A stretch of 32,326 nucleotides of DNA from contig JANYHV010000116.1 of NCBI GenBank assembly GCA_025362195.1, positions 1 to 32,326 on the forward strand. Direction: 5' to 3'. The position numbers and the translations under genes are program-made. The notes beneath the pieces are model-generated. The model saw nothing but the letters and a program-made list of their open reading frames with translations, did no database searches and had not been told where the DNA came from. The stretch comes from Fimbriiglobus sp. GTDB lineage: Bacteria > Planctomycetota > Planctomycetia > Gemmatales > Gemmataceae. Within the stretch, counting starts at the first letter, position 1. The number at the start of each line of letters is the position of its first letter. This document shows, in pieces, positions 15,787 to 23,900 of this stretch.

Positions 15787-16157
15787 GCCGGCTTCGCCAT
15801 TTCGTAACTCACGGTCACGTTCGTCGAGATGCCGCCGCGCGGCGTCCAGGTCGACACGATCTTCACCCGCCGCGGTTGGACCGCCGCGACGAAGTCGTCC
15901 AGGAGCCGGTTCGTCACCTGCTCGTAATAGATGCCCTGGTTGCGGAAGCGTTGGAGGTACAGCTTGAGCGACTTCAACTCGACGTTCTTGTCGTGCGGCG
16001 TGTACACGTAGGTGATCGTGCCGAAGTCCGGTTGGCCGGTCAGCGGGCAGACGCTCGTGAACTCCGGGCAGACGATCTCGATCGTGTAGTCCCGGGCCGG
16101 GCTGGGGTTCGGGAAGGTGTCGAGTTGGTCGGCCGACGGGGTCGGGGTCAGTTCCAT
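15783..16157 (-). CDS. queF: NADPH-dependent 7-cyano-7-deazaguanine reductase (QueF)
   Basis: The protein has 124 residues, the short unimodular QueF type. It reduces the nitrile preQ0 to the amine preQ1 with NADPH in queuosine synthesis. The catalytic pair is visible in '[14 protein letters not shown]': Cys37, which forms the thioimide, and Asp44 seven residues later, as in the family. '[20 protein letters not shown]' is the substrate-binding stretch, with Tyr-Glu where many members have His-Glu. ATG at 16157 is preceded by GAG; a GTG nine bases earlier has none. It is divergent from queC with 93 bases between. It leads a cluster with an 85-residue protein (4-base overlap) and a TPR-like protein. 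Confidence 0.93.
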   Translation of the reverse strand: MELTPTPSADQLDTFPNPSPARDYTIEIVCPEFTSVCPLTGQPDFGTITYVYTPHDKNVELKSLKLYLQRFRNQGIYYEQVTNRLLDDFVAAVQPRRVKIVSTWTPRGGISTNVTVSYEMAKPA

Positions 16158-16250
16158 GCGGGGCACTCGGGGCGGGTCACGGTGGAAGTCCGGGCGGGGG
16201 ATGTCCTATGTTAGCTGCGGGTTTAATGTACGGGCAACGGGGGGTTCGGT

Positions 16251-16937
16251 GTGCGGCGAGCCGTGGTCTTACTCAGTGGCGGGCTGGACAGTGCCGTCAC
16301 ACTGGCGGTCGCGCGGTCGGCCGGTTTCGAGGTCCACGCCCTGAGCGTCGATTACGGCCAGCGGCACGCCCGCGAACTGGACAGTGCCCGCCGGGTCGCG
16401 GCCCAGGTCGGCGCGGCCGATCACCGCACGGTCGCCCTCGACCTGCGGGTCATCGGCGGGTCGGCGTTGACCGCGCCGACGGCCGTGCCCAAGGACCGCT
16501 CGGTCGCCAAGATGGGCACCAGCATCCCCGCGACTTACGTCCCCGCGCGGAACACGATCCTGCTCGGCATCGCCCTCGGGTACGCCGAGACGCTGGGGGC
16601 CTTCGACCTGTACTTCGGGGCGAACGCGTTGGACTACGCCGGCTACCCCGACTGCCGGCCCGAGTTCTTGCAAGCCTTCGAAGCGCTCGCCAACGTCGCC
16701 ACCAGGGCGAGCGTCGAGAACCTGACCCGGTTCCGGGTTCACGCGCCACTGTTGCAATTGACCAAGGCGCAAATCGTCCGCGAGGGCGTGCGGCTCGGCG
16801 TCGATTTGGGCCTGACCTGGAGTTGCTACGACCCGACGCCGGCCGGCGCGCCGTGCGGCCGGTGCGACGCCTGCGTCCTCCGCGCGGCCGGCTTCGCCGC
16901 GGCGAATGTCCACGACCCGGCGGCCCCGGGGGCTTGA
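16251..16937 (+). CDS. queC: 7-cyano-7-deazaguanine synthase (QueC)
   Basis: The protein has 228 residues. It makes preQ0 from 7-carboxy-7-deazaguanine, ammonia and ATP, the step before QueF. The ATP pyrophosphatase loop 'LLSGGLDSAV' is at residues 7-16. Four zinc-binding cysteines appear near the C-terminus (residues 192, 202, 205, 208; 'PCGRCDACVLR'). 'TYVPARNTILLGIALGYAE' and 'GYPDCRPEFLQA' are also family landmarks. The start is GTG with a run of G residues upstream as ribosome site. It is divergent from queF, so one 93-base region serves both; I looked for a preQ1 riboswitch there but could not support one. queD and queE are not in the window. Confidence 0.95.
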   Translation: MRRAVVLLSGGLDSAVTLAVARSAGFEVHALSVDYGQRHARELDSARRVAAQVGAADHRTVALDLRVIGGSALTAPTAVPKDRSVAKMGTSIPATYVPARNTILLGIALGYAETLGAFDLYFGANALDYAGYPDCRPEFLQAFEALANVATRASVENLTRFRVHAPLLQLTKAQIVREGVRLGVDLGLTWSCYDPTPAGAPCGRCDACVLRAAGFAAANVHDPAAPGA

Positions 16938-17008
16938 AACTGACCCGGTCGGCGAGTTTGATAACCCCACACGCCGCCCGACCCGACCGCGCTCTTGTGG
17001 TGCGACCC

Positions 17009-17428
17009 ATGCCCGACCAGCCGATTACCCGCGCGACCATTGAGAGTTACCTGCACGACGCCCTGCCGCCCGAGAAGGCCGCGGCCGTCGAGAAGGCGAT
17101 CCGCGACCGGCCGGCGCTCATGGCCCTCGTCGCCCAGGTCCGGTCGGAGACGGACCACGGCGAGCACAGCATCGGCGCGGTCTGGTGGCGCGAGCGGCTG
17201 TCCTGCCCGACCCGCGAACAGCTCTCGATGTACCTCGAAGAGATTCTCGACGACGACCACGCGGCCTACGTGACCGGGCACGTCAAGCTCGTCGGCTGCC
17301 ACGTCTGCCAGGCGACCCTGGACGACCTGCGGCACCTGCGGGCCGAAGCCGCCGCGCCGCGGAGTGCCCGGCGGAAGCGGATCGTCGATTCGAGCGCCGG
17401 GATTTTGCGGGACGTGACCGGGCGGTAA
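17009..17428 (+). CDS. Small protein with zinc-finger-like HxxxxxCxxC, unknown function
   Basis: The protein has 139 residues. The N-terminal half is helical ('TIESYLHDALPPEKAAAVEK'). The middle, 'CPTREQLSMYLEEILDDDHA' followed by 'HVKLVGCHVCQATLDDL', places Cys, His, Cys and Cys in an order that recalls the zf-HC2 fold of anti-sigma factors, although the His-Cys spacing is five and not three. There is no membrane segment, unlike most anti-sigma factors, and no sigma gene adjoins. The start ATG at 17009 lacks a clear ribosome site, and GTG codons just upstream are alternatives. It follows queC by 71 bases on the same strand. Confidence 0.65.
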   Translation: MPDQPITRATIESYLHDALPPEKAAAVEKAIRDRPALMALVAQVRSETDHGEHSIGAVWWRERLSCPTREQLSMYLEEILDDDHAAYVTGHVKLVGCHVCQATLDDLRHLRAEAAAPRSARRKRIVDSSAGILRDVTGR

Positions 17429-17505
17429 CGCGGTTCGCGTGAAGTCCCGGCCGGCCCCGTGCCGATGGTGGTAGGTGGCCCGTCGAACCGGTAGCGAGAG
17501 TGCCC

Positions 17506-17667
17506 ATGACCGACCCGACCGACCCGACCCCGCACCAGCAGTTCCCCGGCGGCGGCAACACGCGGCCGTACCGGTGGGCGTTCACCGTCTGGACGGTCCT
17601 CTTCCTGGGGCTGGTCGTCGTCGGCTTCTTGAACTTCCTCGGCACGAAGTTCCACCGCTCGTTCTGA
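17506..17667 (+). CDS. 53-residue single-pass membrane protein
   Basis: This short frame encodes a Pro/Gln/Gly-rich N-terminus ('MTDPTDPTPHQQFPGGG'), one hydrophobic helix ('WAFTVWTVLFLGLVVVGFLN') and a short tail ending 'KFHRSF'. GAGAG lies just before the ATG, and the stop is 19 bases before the sulfotransferase start, so the two are probably one transcript. The helix is well formed and flanked by basic residues on both sides. No family is recognised. It may anchor or assist the sulfotransferase, which is inference from position only. Confidence 0.7.
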   Translation: MTDPTDPTPHQQFPGGGNTRPYRWAFTVWTVLFLGLVVVGFLNFLGTKFHRSF

Positions 17668-17686
17668 CCCGCCGCAAAGGACGCGT

Positions 17687-18808
17687 ATGCCAGCCACGCC
17701 GGAGCCGAAGCCCGCGCCGCCCCGGGAGTGGGCCCCGCGGCTGTGGGAGGGCCTGGACTACTTCGCCTTCCTCAAACTCATGGCGGCCAACCGCTTCGCC
17801 GTCGAGCCGCCGTACTGGTACATCGCCGGCATCATGTCGTGGACGACCTTCGCCAACACCGTCTTCCGCTGGGTCCAGGACGCCCGGTACGGCGAGCGGG
17901 CGGCCCGACTCGAACTCGCCGCCGACCCGATTTTCGTCCTCGGCCACTGGCGGACCGGCACGACCCTGTTGCACGAACTCCTCACCCTCGACGGCCGGTA
18001 CTCGACGCCGACGACCCACGACTGCTTCAACCCGTGCCACAACCTGCTCAGCGAGACGCTGTTCAAGAAGCACCTGGCCTTCCTGCTGCCGAAGAAGCGG
18101 CCGATGGACGACATGCCGGCCGGCTGGGACCGCCCGCAGGAGGACGAGTTCGCCCTGGCCCTCCTCGGCGAGCCGAGCACTTACACGGACATCGCCTTCC
18201 CGAACAATCTGCCGATGAACCCCGGCGCGCTCGACCTGTCCGGCCTCACGCCGGCCGGGCGGGCCAAGTGGCAGCGGACGCTGTTGAAGTTCGTGAAAAT
18301 GCTCGCCCTGCGCGACCCGCGGCCGCTGCTCTTGAAGTCGCCCCCGCACACCGCCCGCATCCCGGAACTGCTGCAGCTTTTCCCGAAGGCGAAGTTCGTC
18401 CACATCCGCCGCAACCCGCTCACCCTGTACTCGTCCACGATAAAGTTGTGGACGAGCATGGCGACGGCGCACGGCCTGCAAACGCCGCGCGGGGGACCCC
18501 TGCTCGAAGCGAAAGTGTTGCGCGAGTTCCGCGTGATGATGACCCGCTACTTCGCCACCCGCGACCTGATTCCGCCGGGGCAACTCGTCGAGGTGCGTTA
18601 CGAGGACTTCGTGCCCGATCTCGTCGGCGGCACGCGGGGCATTTACGAGGCGCTCGGCCTCGGCGACTTCGAGGCCGTGCGGCCGCGGATCGAGGAGTAC
18701 GCGGCGCGGAATCGGGATTACGCGCCGAACAAGTTTACGCTGAGTGCCGCTCAGGAAGCGGTCGTCCGCCAGCAGTGGGGCGACCTCATCGACCGCCTCG
18801 GCTACTGA
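17687..18808 (+). CDS. Sulfotransferase family protein
   Basis: The protein has 373 residues. It would transfer a sulfo group from PAPS to a hydroxyl or amine on a carbohydrate or lipid. The 5'-phosphosulfate-binding loop is at residues 84-95 ('VLGHWRTGTTLLHELL'), and the 3'-phosphate-binding segment near residues 238-250 ('FVHIRRNPLTLYSS', Arg and Ser). 'LLLKSPPHTARIPELLQLFP' supports the Sulfotransfer_3-type family. The N-terminal 50 residues contain 'PPYWYIAGIMSWTTFANTVF', possibly membrane-associated. AAAGG seven bases upstream sets the ATG. A 53-residue membrane protein gene precedes it, and the convergent S9 peptidase gene abuts its stop with no spacer. The acceptor cannot be predicted. 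Confidence 0.88.
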   Translation: MPATPEPKPAPPREWAPRLWEGLDYFAFLKLMAANRFAVEPPYWYIAGIMSWTTFANTVFRWVQDARYGERAARLELAADPIFVLGHWRTGTTLLHELLTLDGRYSTPTTHDCFNPCHNLLSETLFKKHLAFLLPKKRPMDDMPAGWDRPQEDEFALALLGEPSTYTDIAFPNNLPMNPGALDLSGLTPAGRAKWQRTLLKFVKMLALRDPRPLLLKSPPHTARIPELLQLFPKAKFVHIRRNPLTLYSSTIKLWTSMATAHGLQTPRGGPLLEAKVLREFRVMMTRYFATRDLIPPGQLVEVRYEDFVPDLVGGTRGIYEALGLGDFEAVRPRIEEYAARNRDYAPNKFTLSAAQEAVVRQQWGDLIDRLGY

Positions 18809-20920
18809 CTACCGGCCGCCGGGCGGGCAGTACTTGGTCAGCCAGGCGAAGACTTCCTTGTGCCAGTGCTGGCTGTTCTTCGGCTTCAGCACCCAGTGGC
18901 CTTCGTCGGGGAAGTTGACGAACCGGCTCGTCACGCCCTGCCGTTGCAGCGCACTGAACAACTCGTGGCCCTGGCCGATGGGGCAGCGGAAGTCGTTGTC
19001 GTTATGGATGATCAACATCGGTACCTTGTGCTTGCCGAGGTTGCCGGCGCGGGTGTGCGGGCTGAACTCGCGGTACTTGCCCGGGATTTCCCACGGCAGG
19101 CCGCCGTGCTCGTACTCGTCGAACCAGAGCTCTTCGGTCGTGCCCCACATACTCTCGAAGTTGTAAACGCTGCAGTGCGTGATCTGGCACTTCAACCGCT
19201 TAGCGATGTCGTTGACGGCAAACCAGTTCTGCATGTAGCCGCCGAACGAGCCACCCGCCGAGGCGATGCGGTCCTTGTCCACATACGGCAACTTCTCAAC
19301 GGCGTCCAACCCGGCGACGAGGTCGCGGTAGCACTTGCCGCCCCAGTCGCCGGAGATTTGATCGACGAACTTCTGGCCGAAGCCGGTCGAGCCGCGCGGG
19401 TTCGGCATGGCGACGACGTAGCCCTGGGCCGCCCACACCTGAGCGTTCCAGCGGAAGCTCCAGGCGTCCTCCCACGCCCCCTGCGGCCCGCCGTGGACGA
19501 GGTACGCCACCGGCCACTTCTTCCCTTTCATCTCGGGGGAGTCGAACCCCGGCGGCTTGAGCAGCCACATCTGCATCTCGCCGTCCTCGATCTTGACCTG
19601 CACCGACTCGGGCTTCGGCAGGTCGAGTTCGGCGAGCAACTTGTCGTTGGCCTTGTCAATTACGAGGGGCTTCGGGCCGTCCCACACCACAACTTCCGCC
19701 GGGGCCGTCATCGTCGCCCATAACGCTACGACCGTCGAGCCGCCGATCCCGACCGATGAGTAAGTCCCGCCCGATCCGAACACGTTGAGCGTGCTGTCGG
19801 GAGACAACAAGAACAGTGGCGTCGAACCGGACTTGTCGGCCGTGAACAAAATCATCCCGGCCGCCCAGAACGTGAACTCGTTGGGCGACACGTCGAGTGC
19901 CGCCGTCAGGTTCTTCGGCGTGCCTGCGAACGCCCCGTCCGGCTTCACGTCAACAACCTGGATGTCCCACTTGTCCGCCTCGTACCCCGCCTTCGCCTGC
20001 GAGCGCCACGCCAGCTTCTTGCCGTCGGGGCTGAAGCGCGGCGAGTTGTCGGCACCCTTGTTGGACGACGTGAGTGCTTCCCACTTGGTCGATTTGTTGT
20101 CGATCGCCACGCGGCACAGGTCGTGGTTGGTGCTCCACGACTCGCCCTTCTCGGGGACGGCCGTGAAGACGAGGTGCTTCGAGTCGGGCGTGAAAGTAAA
20201 ATCGTCGCCGACACTGAAGGTCGTGCTCGTCGGGTTGGCGTCGCGGTCGCCGGGGGTCACGTCGCGGGCTTCGCCCCAGCCGGTCGGCGTGGCGTCGATG
20301 ACGAAAAGGTGCTGCCGCTTGTCCTCGACGTAGCTGTCCCAGTGGCGGAAGAAGAGCCGGGTAAATGTCTTCGCCTTGACGGGGTTCTCCTCGGCCGCCT
20401 TGTCCGCCGCGGCGTTCTTGGCGTCGCTCTCGGCGAACGGCAACTCGCTGAACTCCGGCCGGATCGTCGAGACGAAGCCGACGTGCTTGCCGTCCGGCGA
20501 CCACAGCCCCGTGCCCGCGCCAGTGCTGATTTTCGTGATCGCCTGGGCCTCGCCGCCGCTCAATTTGAGGACGTAAAGCTGCCCGGTGCCGCCGCGCGTG
20601 GACTCGAACAGAATCGATGCCCCGTCGGGCGACCAGCGCGGGTGGGTGTCCTTCTTGCCGTTGGGGTTCGTCAACTGCCCCGGCTTCGACGCCCCGTCGG
20701 TCGCCGCGAGCCACAAGGCTGTCGTCGAGTTGTTCTTCTCCAGGCTCACCGTGGTGACTTGGTAGACGACCTGCGTCCCGTCGGGCGAGACTTGCGGGTC
20801 GGCGACGCGCTGGAACTTGAACAGGTCTTCGACGACCATCGGCCGCTTCTTGACCGGGTCCGCCGCGGCCAGCGCCTCCGCGACCGCCAAAACCACCGCG
20901 AACAACACCAGGAATTTCAT
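18809..20920 (-). CDS. Exported S9-family prolyl oligopeptidase-like peptidase
   Basis: The protein has 703 residues. A signal peptide ('MKFLVLFAVVLAVAEALAAA') is followed by a beta-propeller with repeated 'SPDG' turns ('DPQVSPDGTQVVYQV', 'HPRWSPDGASILFES', 'SPRFSPDGKKLAWRS'). The C-terminal alpha/beta hydrolase has Ser in 'SAGGSFGGYMQ' near residue 557, Asp in 'NDNDFRCP' near 637 and His in 'DEGHWV' near 672, a complete catalytic triad. It should cleave peptides outside the cytoplasm, like dipeptidyl or acylaminoacyl peptidases. AAGGG lies seven bases before the ATG at 20920. The stop touches that of the convergent sulfotransferase gene. The giant gene at 20978-25885 ends 57 bases upstream on the same strand. 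Confidence 0.92.
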   Translation of the reverse strand: MKFLVLFAVVLAVAEALAAADPVKKRPMVVEDLFKFQRVADPQVSPDGTQVVYQVTTVSLEKNNSTTALWLAATDGASKPGQLTNPNGKKDTHPRWSPDGASILFESTRGGTGQLYVLKLSGGEAQAITKISTGAGTGLWSPDGKHVGFVSTIRPEFSELPFAESDAKNAAADKAAEENPVKAKTFTRLFFRHWDSYVEDKRQHLFVIDATPTGWGEARDVTPGDRDANPTSTTFSVGDDFTFTPDSKHLVFTAVPEKGESWSTNHDLCRVAIDNKSTKWEALTSSNKGADNSPRFSPDGKKLAWRSQAKAGYEADKWDIQVVDVKPDGAFAGTPKNLTAALDVSPNEFTFWAAGMILFTADKSGSTPLFLLSPDSTLNVFGSGGTYSSVGIGGSTVVALWATMTAPAEVVVWDGPKPLVIDKANDKLLAELDLPKPESVQVKIEDGEMQMWLLKPPGFDSPEMKGKKWPVAYLVHGGPQGAWEDAWSFRWNAQVWAAQGYVVAMPNPRGSTGFGQKFVDQISGDWGGKCYRDLVAGLDAVEKLPYVDKDRIASAGGSFGGYMQNWFAVNDIAKRLKCQITHCSVYNFESMWGTTEELWFDEYEHGGLPWEIPGKYREFSPHTRAGNLGKHKVPMLIIHNDNDFRCPIGQGHELFSALQRQGVTSRFVNFPDEGHWVLKPKNSQHWHKEVFAWLTKYCPPGGR

Positions 20921-20977
20921 GGGCCGACCCTTCCGGGGAGTACCGACGTGCCACACCAGAAGTGTATGGACCGCGAG

Positions 20978-23900
20978 TTAGCGCAAGACCAGTCTCGACG
21001 TCCGCGCCGCCACGCCGGTGAGCCGCCACAGCACGCCGACGCCGCCGGCCGCGAGGAAGAGGAGGCCGAGGAAGGTCGTCGGCCCGGCCACGCCCCAGCC
21101 GAGTAAGCCGCACGTGGCGAAGCACTCCGGCGCGGGCAACCCCCGGCGGCGGGCGACGGCCACGACCAGCAGCGCGAGCGGCCAACCCGCCGCGATCAGC
21201 CAGCCGCGCACGGCGACCGACTCGTCGGCCGGCACGTCCTCGGTGACCTCGACGGGCGGTGCAACCGGCGGGACCGCCGGCAGCGGCACGACGGCGGGCA
21301 CCGGCGGCTTCGGCCGGGGCGGCTCGACGACGACCGGCACGATCTGGACGCGGCCGGCCGGCACCCCGGGGTCGAGGGTCAGCAGCGTCTCGGCCGGGGT
21401 CGAGTCGGCGCGAAGGGCCGCCCCCTTCGCCGGCACCCACCGCGCCTCCAGCCCTGCGGGGGGCCGTACCCGCAGGACGCTTGCGGCCGGCACCCCGGCG
21501 GCCCGCACGGCCCCGAGGTCGAGCGTCGCCCCCGCCCCGGCCGGCGCGGCCGGCGACGTGCCCGCGAGGGTGACGACCGCTTGCCGCGTCGGTTTGCGGA
21601 ACCAGACCTGGACGCGCGACCCGACCTTCGACCAGCCGTGCAACTCCGGCGACCGGACCTCCTTGAGCGTCGCCCCGTCGGGCCAGTCGAATTCGACCGC
21701 GTCGGTCGGGGCGAACTTGGTCACGGCGACTTGCGCGTCCACCTGCACGGCCGGGCCGAGGGTCCAGCGGGTCTCGCAGGCGACGACCCCGGCATCGAGT
21801 TTGGGCCGGACCGTCGGCTGCACTTCGGCCGTCGGCCCCGTCAACCGCTGGAAGACGCGGTCGGCCGGCGCGCGGTCCAGTTGCCACTCGGGGAGTGCCC
21901 CGAAGCGGCGGGTCAACTCGTCGGCCGGGAAGTCGATCAGCCCCCGCTTGTCCACGGCGTCGAGGGCCAGCCCGCGCACGCGCAAGCCGACGAGCGAGTC
22001 CGCCGCGACGGGCGTCACCGCCCGCGGAAGGGTCAGCACCGGTCGGGCGACGAGGGCCGTGCGGGGCGTGAACTTGACGAGCACCGTGACCCGCCCGGTC
22101 ACCGGCGCGGCGAACTCCACGACCAGTTTCCGCCCCGCCTCGGACGGCGACAAGACGGCCGAGCGGACCTCGGGGGCGACCCCGGGCCGGGGCGAGTCCG
22201 CCCGCAGAACCGGCGTGCCCGGTTCCAGGCCGTCGGGGACTTCGACGGCCACGCCGGCGAGGCTGCCCGAACCGACCGACCACTGGAACGCGCTCGACAG
22301 CGTCGCGTCGGCCGGGCCAATGTCCCACAGGTGCCCCTCGCGGACGCTCGCCACGGCGGGGGTCGGGGGCGTGGCGTCGCGGGTGCGGACGACGACCGCC
22401 CGCCCGCCGCCGTGGTCGGCGGTCGCGACCGTTTCCCCGCCGCGCTGTTCGACCGACTGCGCCCCGCGCCGGGAAACGACATCGACCGTCGCGGCGGGAC
22501 TCTGGAAGCTCACGCGGGTCGTCGGGAAGTCCGGGCCGGTGAACCGCGTCTCGCGGCCGCCCTCGATTGCCACAGTGGGGACGCGAAACTCGGCCGTGAC
22601 GGTGTGCGGCCCCCGGCCCCGGACGCGAATCGTGTAGGCATCCAGCCGCGTCGCTTCGGGCAGCGCCGGCTTGCCGTCGAGGTCGAGGGCGTCGAGCCGC
22701 ACCCCGCCCAACGGCACCTCGTACGTCACTTCGCCGTCCCCGGCCGCGACGAGCGTCAGCGTCGCTTTGAAGTGCGAACTGCCGGTCCCGGTGCCGCGCC
22801 CGGCGTACTCGACGCCGGTCAGCACGATCGCGGGCGGGGTCGGCCGGGTCAACTCCGCGAACGCATCCAGGGTCGAGCGCCCCGCGTAGACCGTCCAGCG
22901 GTCGCCCGGCCCGGCCACGACCAGCACCGACTGCGGGTCGGCCGGCTTGGCCGCCCCCGCGACTCCGCCTACGCCGAGCGCGAGTGCGAGACCGATGCCG
23001 CGCGGCCGCGCCCGCGCGACCAGGCCGAGCGTAGCGAGGAGGAACGCCGCCAACACGACGGGGCGGAGTACGATCGACCACCCCAGCGGCGACAGCCCGG
23101 CCCCCGCCAGGGCACAGACCGCAAGGACCACGAACAACCCGCCCGGCAACCGCCACCGGCTCACCAGTACAAATGCAGCCCCGAGCACGACCGCCGCCAG
23201 CGCCCACCCGGCGGCGACCGGCAACGCCGTGGGGACGACGGTCAACGGCCCGTCGTGCGGCGTCGGGTCGGGCAGCGCGTCGAGGCGGGGCCAGCACCGG
23301 TACTCGGGGGCCAGAACCCGCGCCGTCGGGACGGTCGGGTCGCCGGGCAGTTCGACCTCGGGACCTTCGACCGTCCCGCCGAAAACCGGCACCGAGTCGG
23401 GCAGTTCAAAGCGGACCTCGAACGGCATATCCGACGCTAGCGATGCCCCGGCGATCGTGCGCTGCGGCGGCAACACAATTGCGCCCCCCTCAAGTCGGAC
23501 GACGTCGGCCGACTTGCCGTGGACCGAAACACTTTGCACCGTCGCGCCGGCGGGCAGTCCGACGCGCCACTCGGACGACCCGCCCGCGAAGAGGACGCCG
23601 TTCAAGGTGCCCGCGACCCGGCCGCACGAATCGACGGACGCGGTCAGCAACAGCCCGCGGTACCGCCACGCCACAGCACCCGTCTCGGCCGGAGGCGATT
23701 CGACGGCGACGGCCGGCACGATTCGAGCGCCGACGACCGTCGGCACGGTAGCGGGGAAGTTGCCCGCGGCGTCCGCGGTGGCCGTGACCCGCACGACCGC
23801 CTGGGTCGCCTCCGCCGGCGCGACGGTCACGCACTGAACGGCTTCGGCAATGTCGTGGGCCGCGGCCGCAGCGGCCACGACCGACCAGGGGGAACTCGCA

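Noticed and set aside
16158..16250. preQ1 riboswitch between queF and queC
   Set aside because: The region is only 93 bases. I could not fold the short hairpin plus A-rich tail of a preQ1-I aptamer on either strand.
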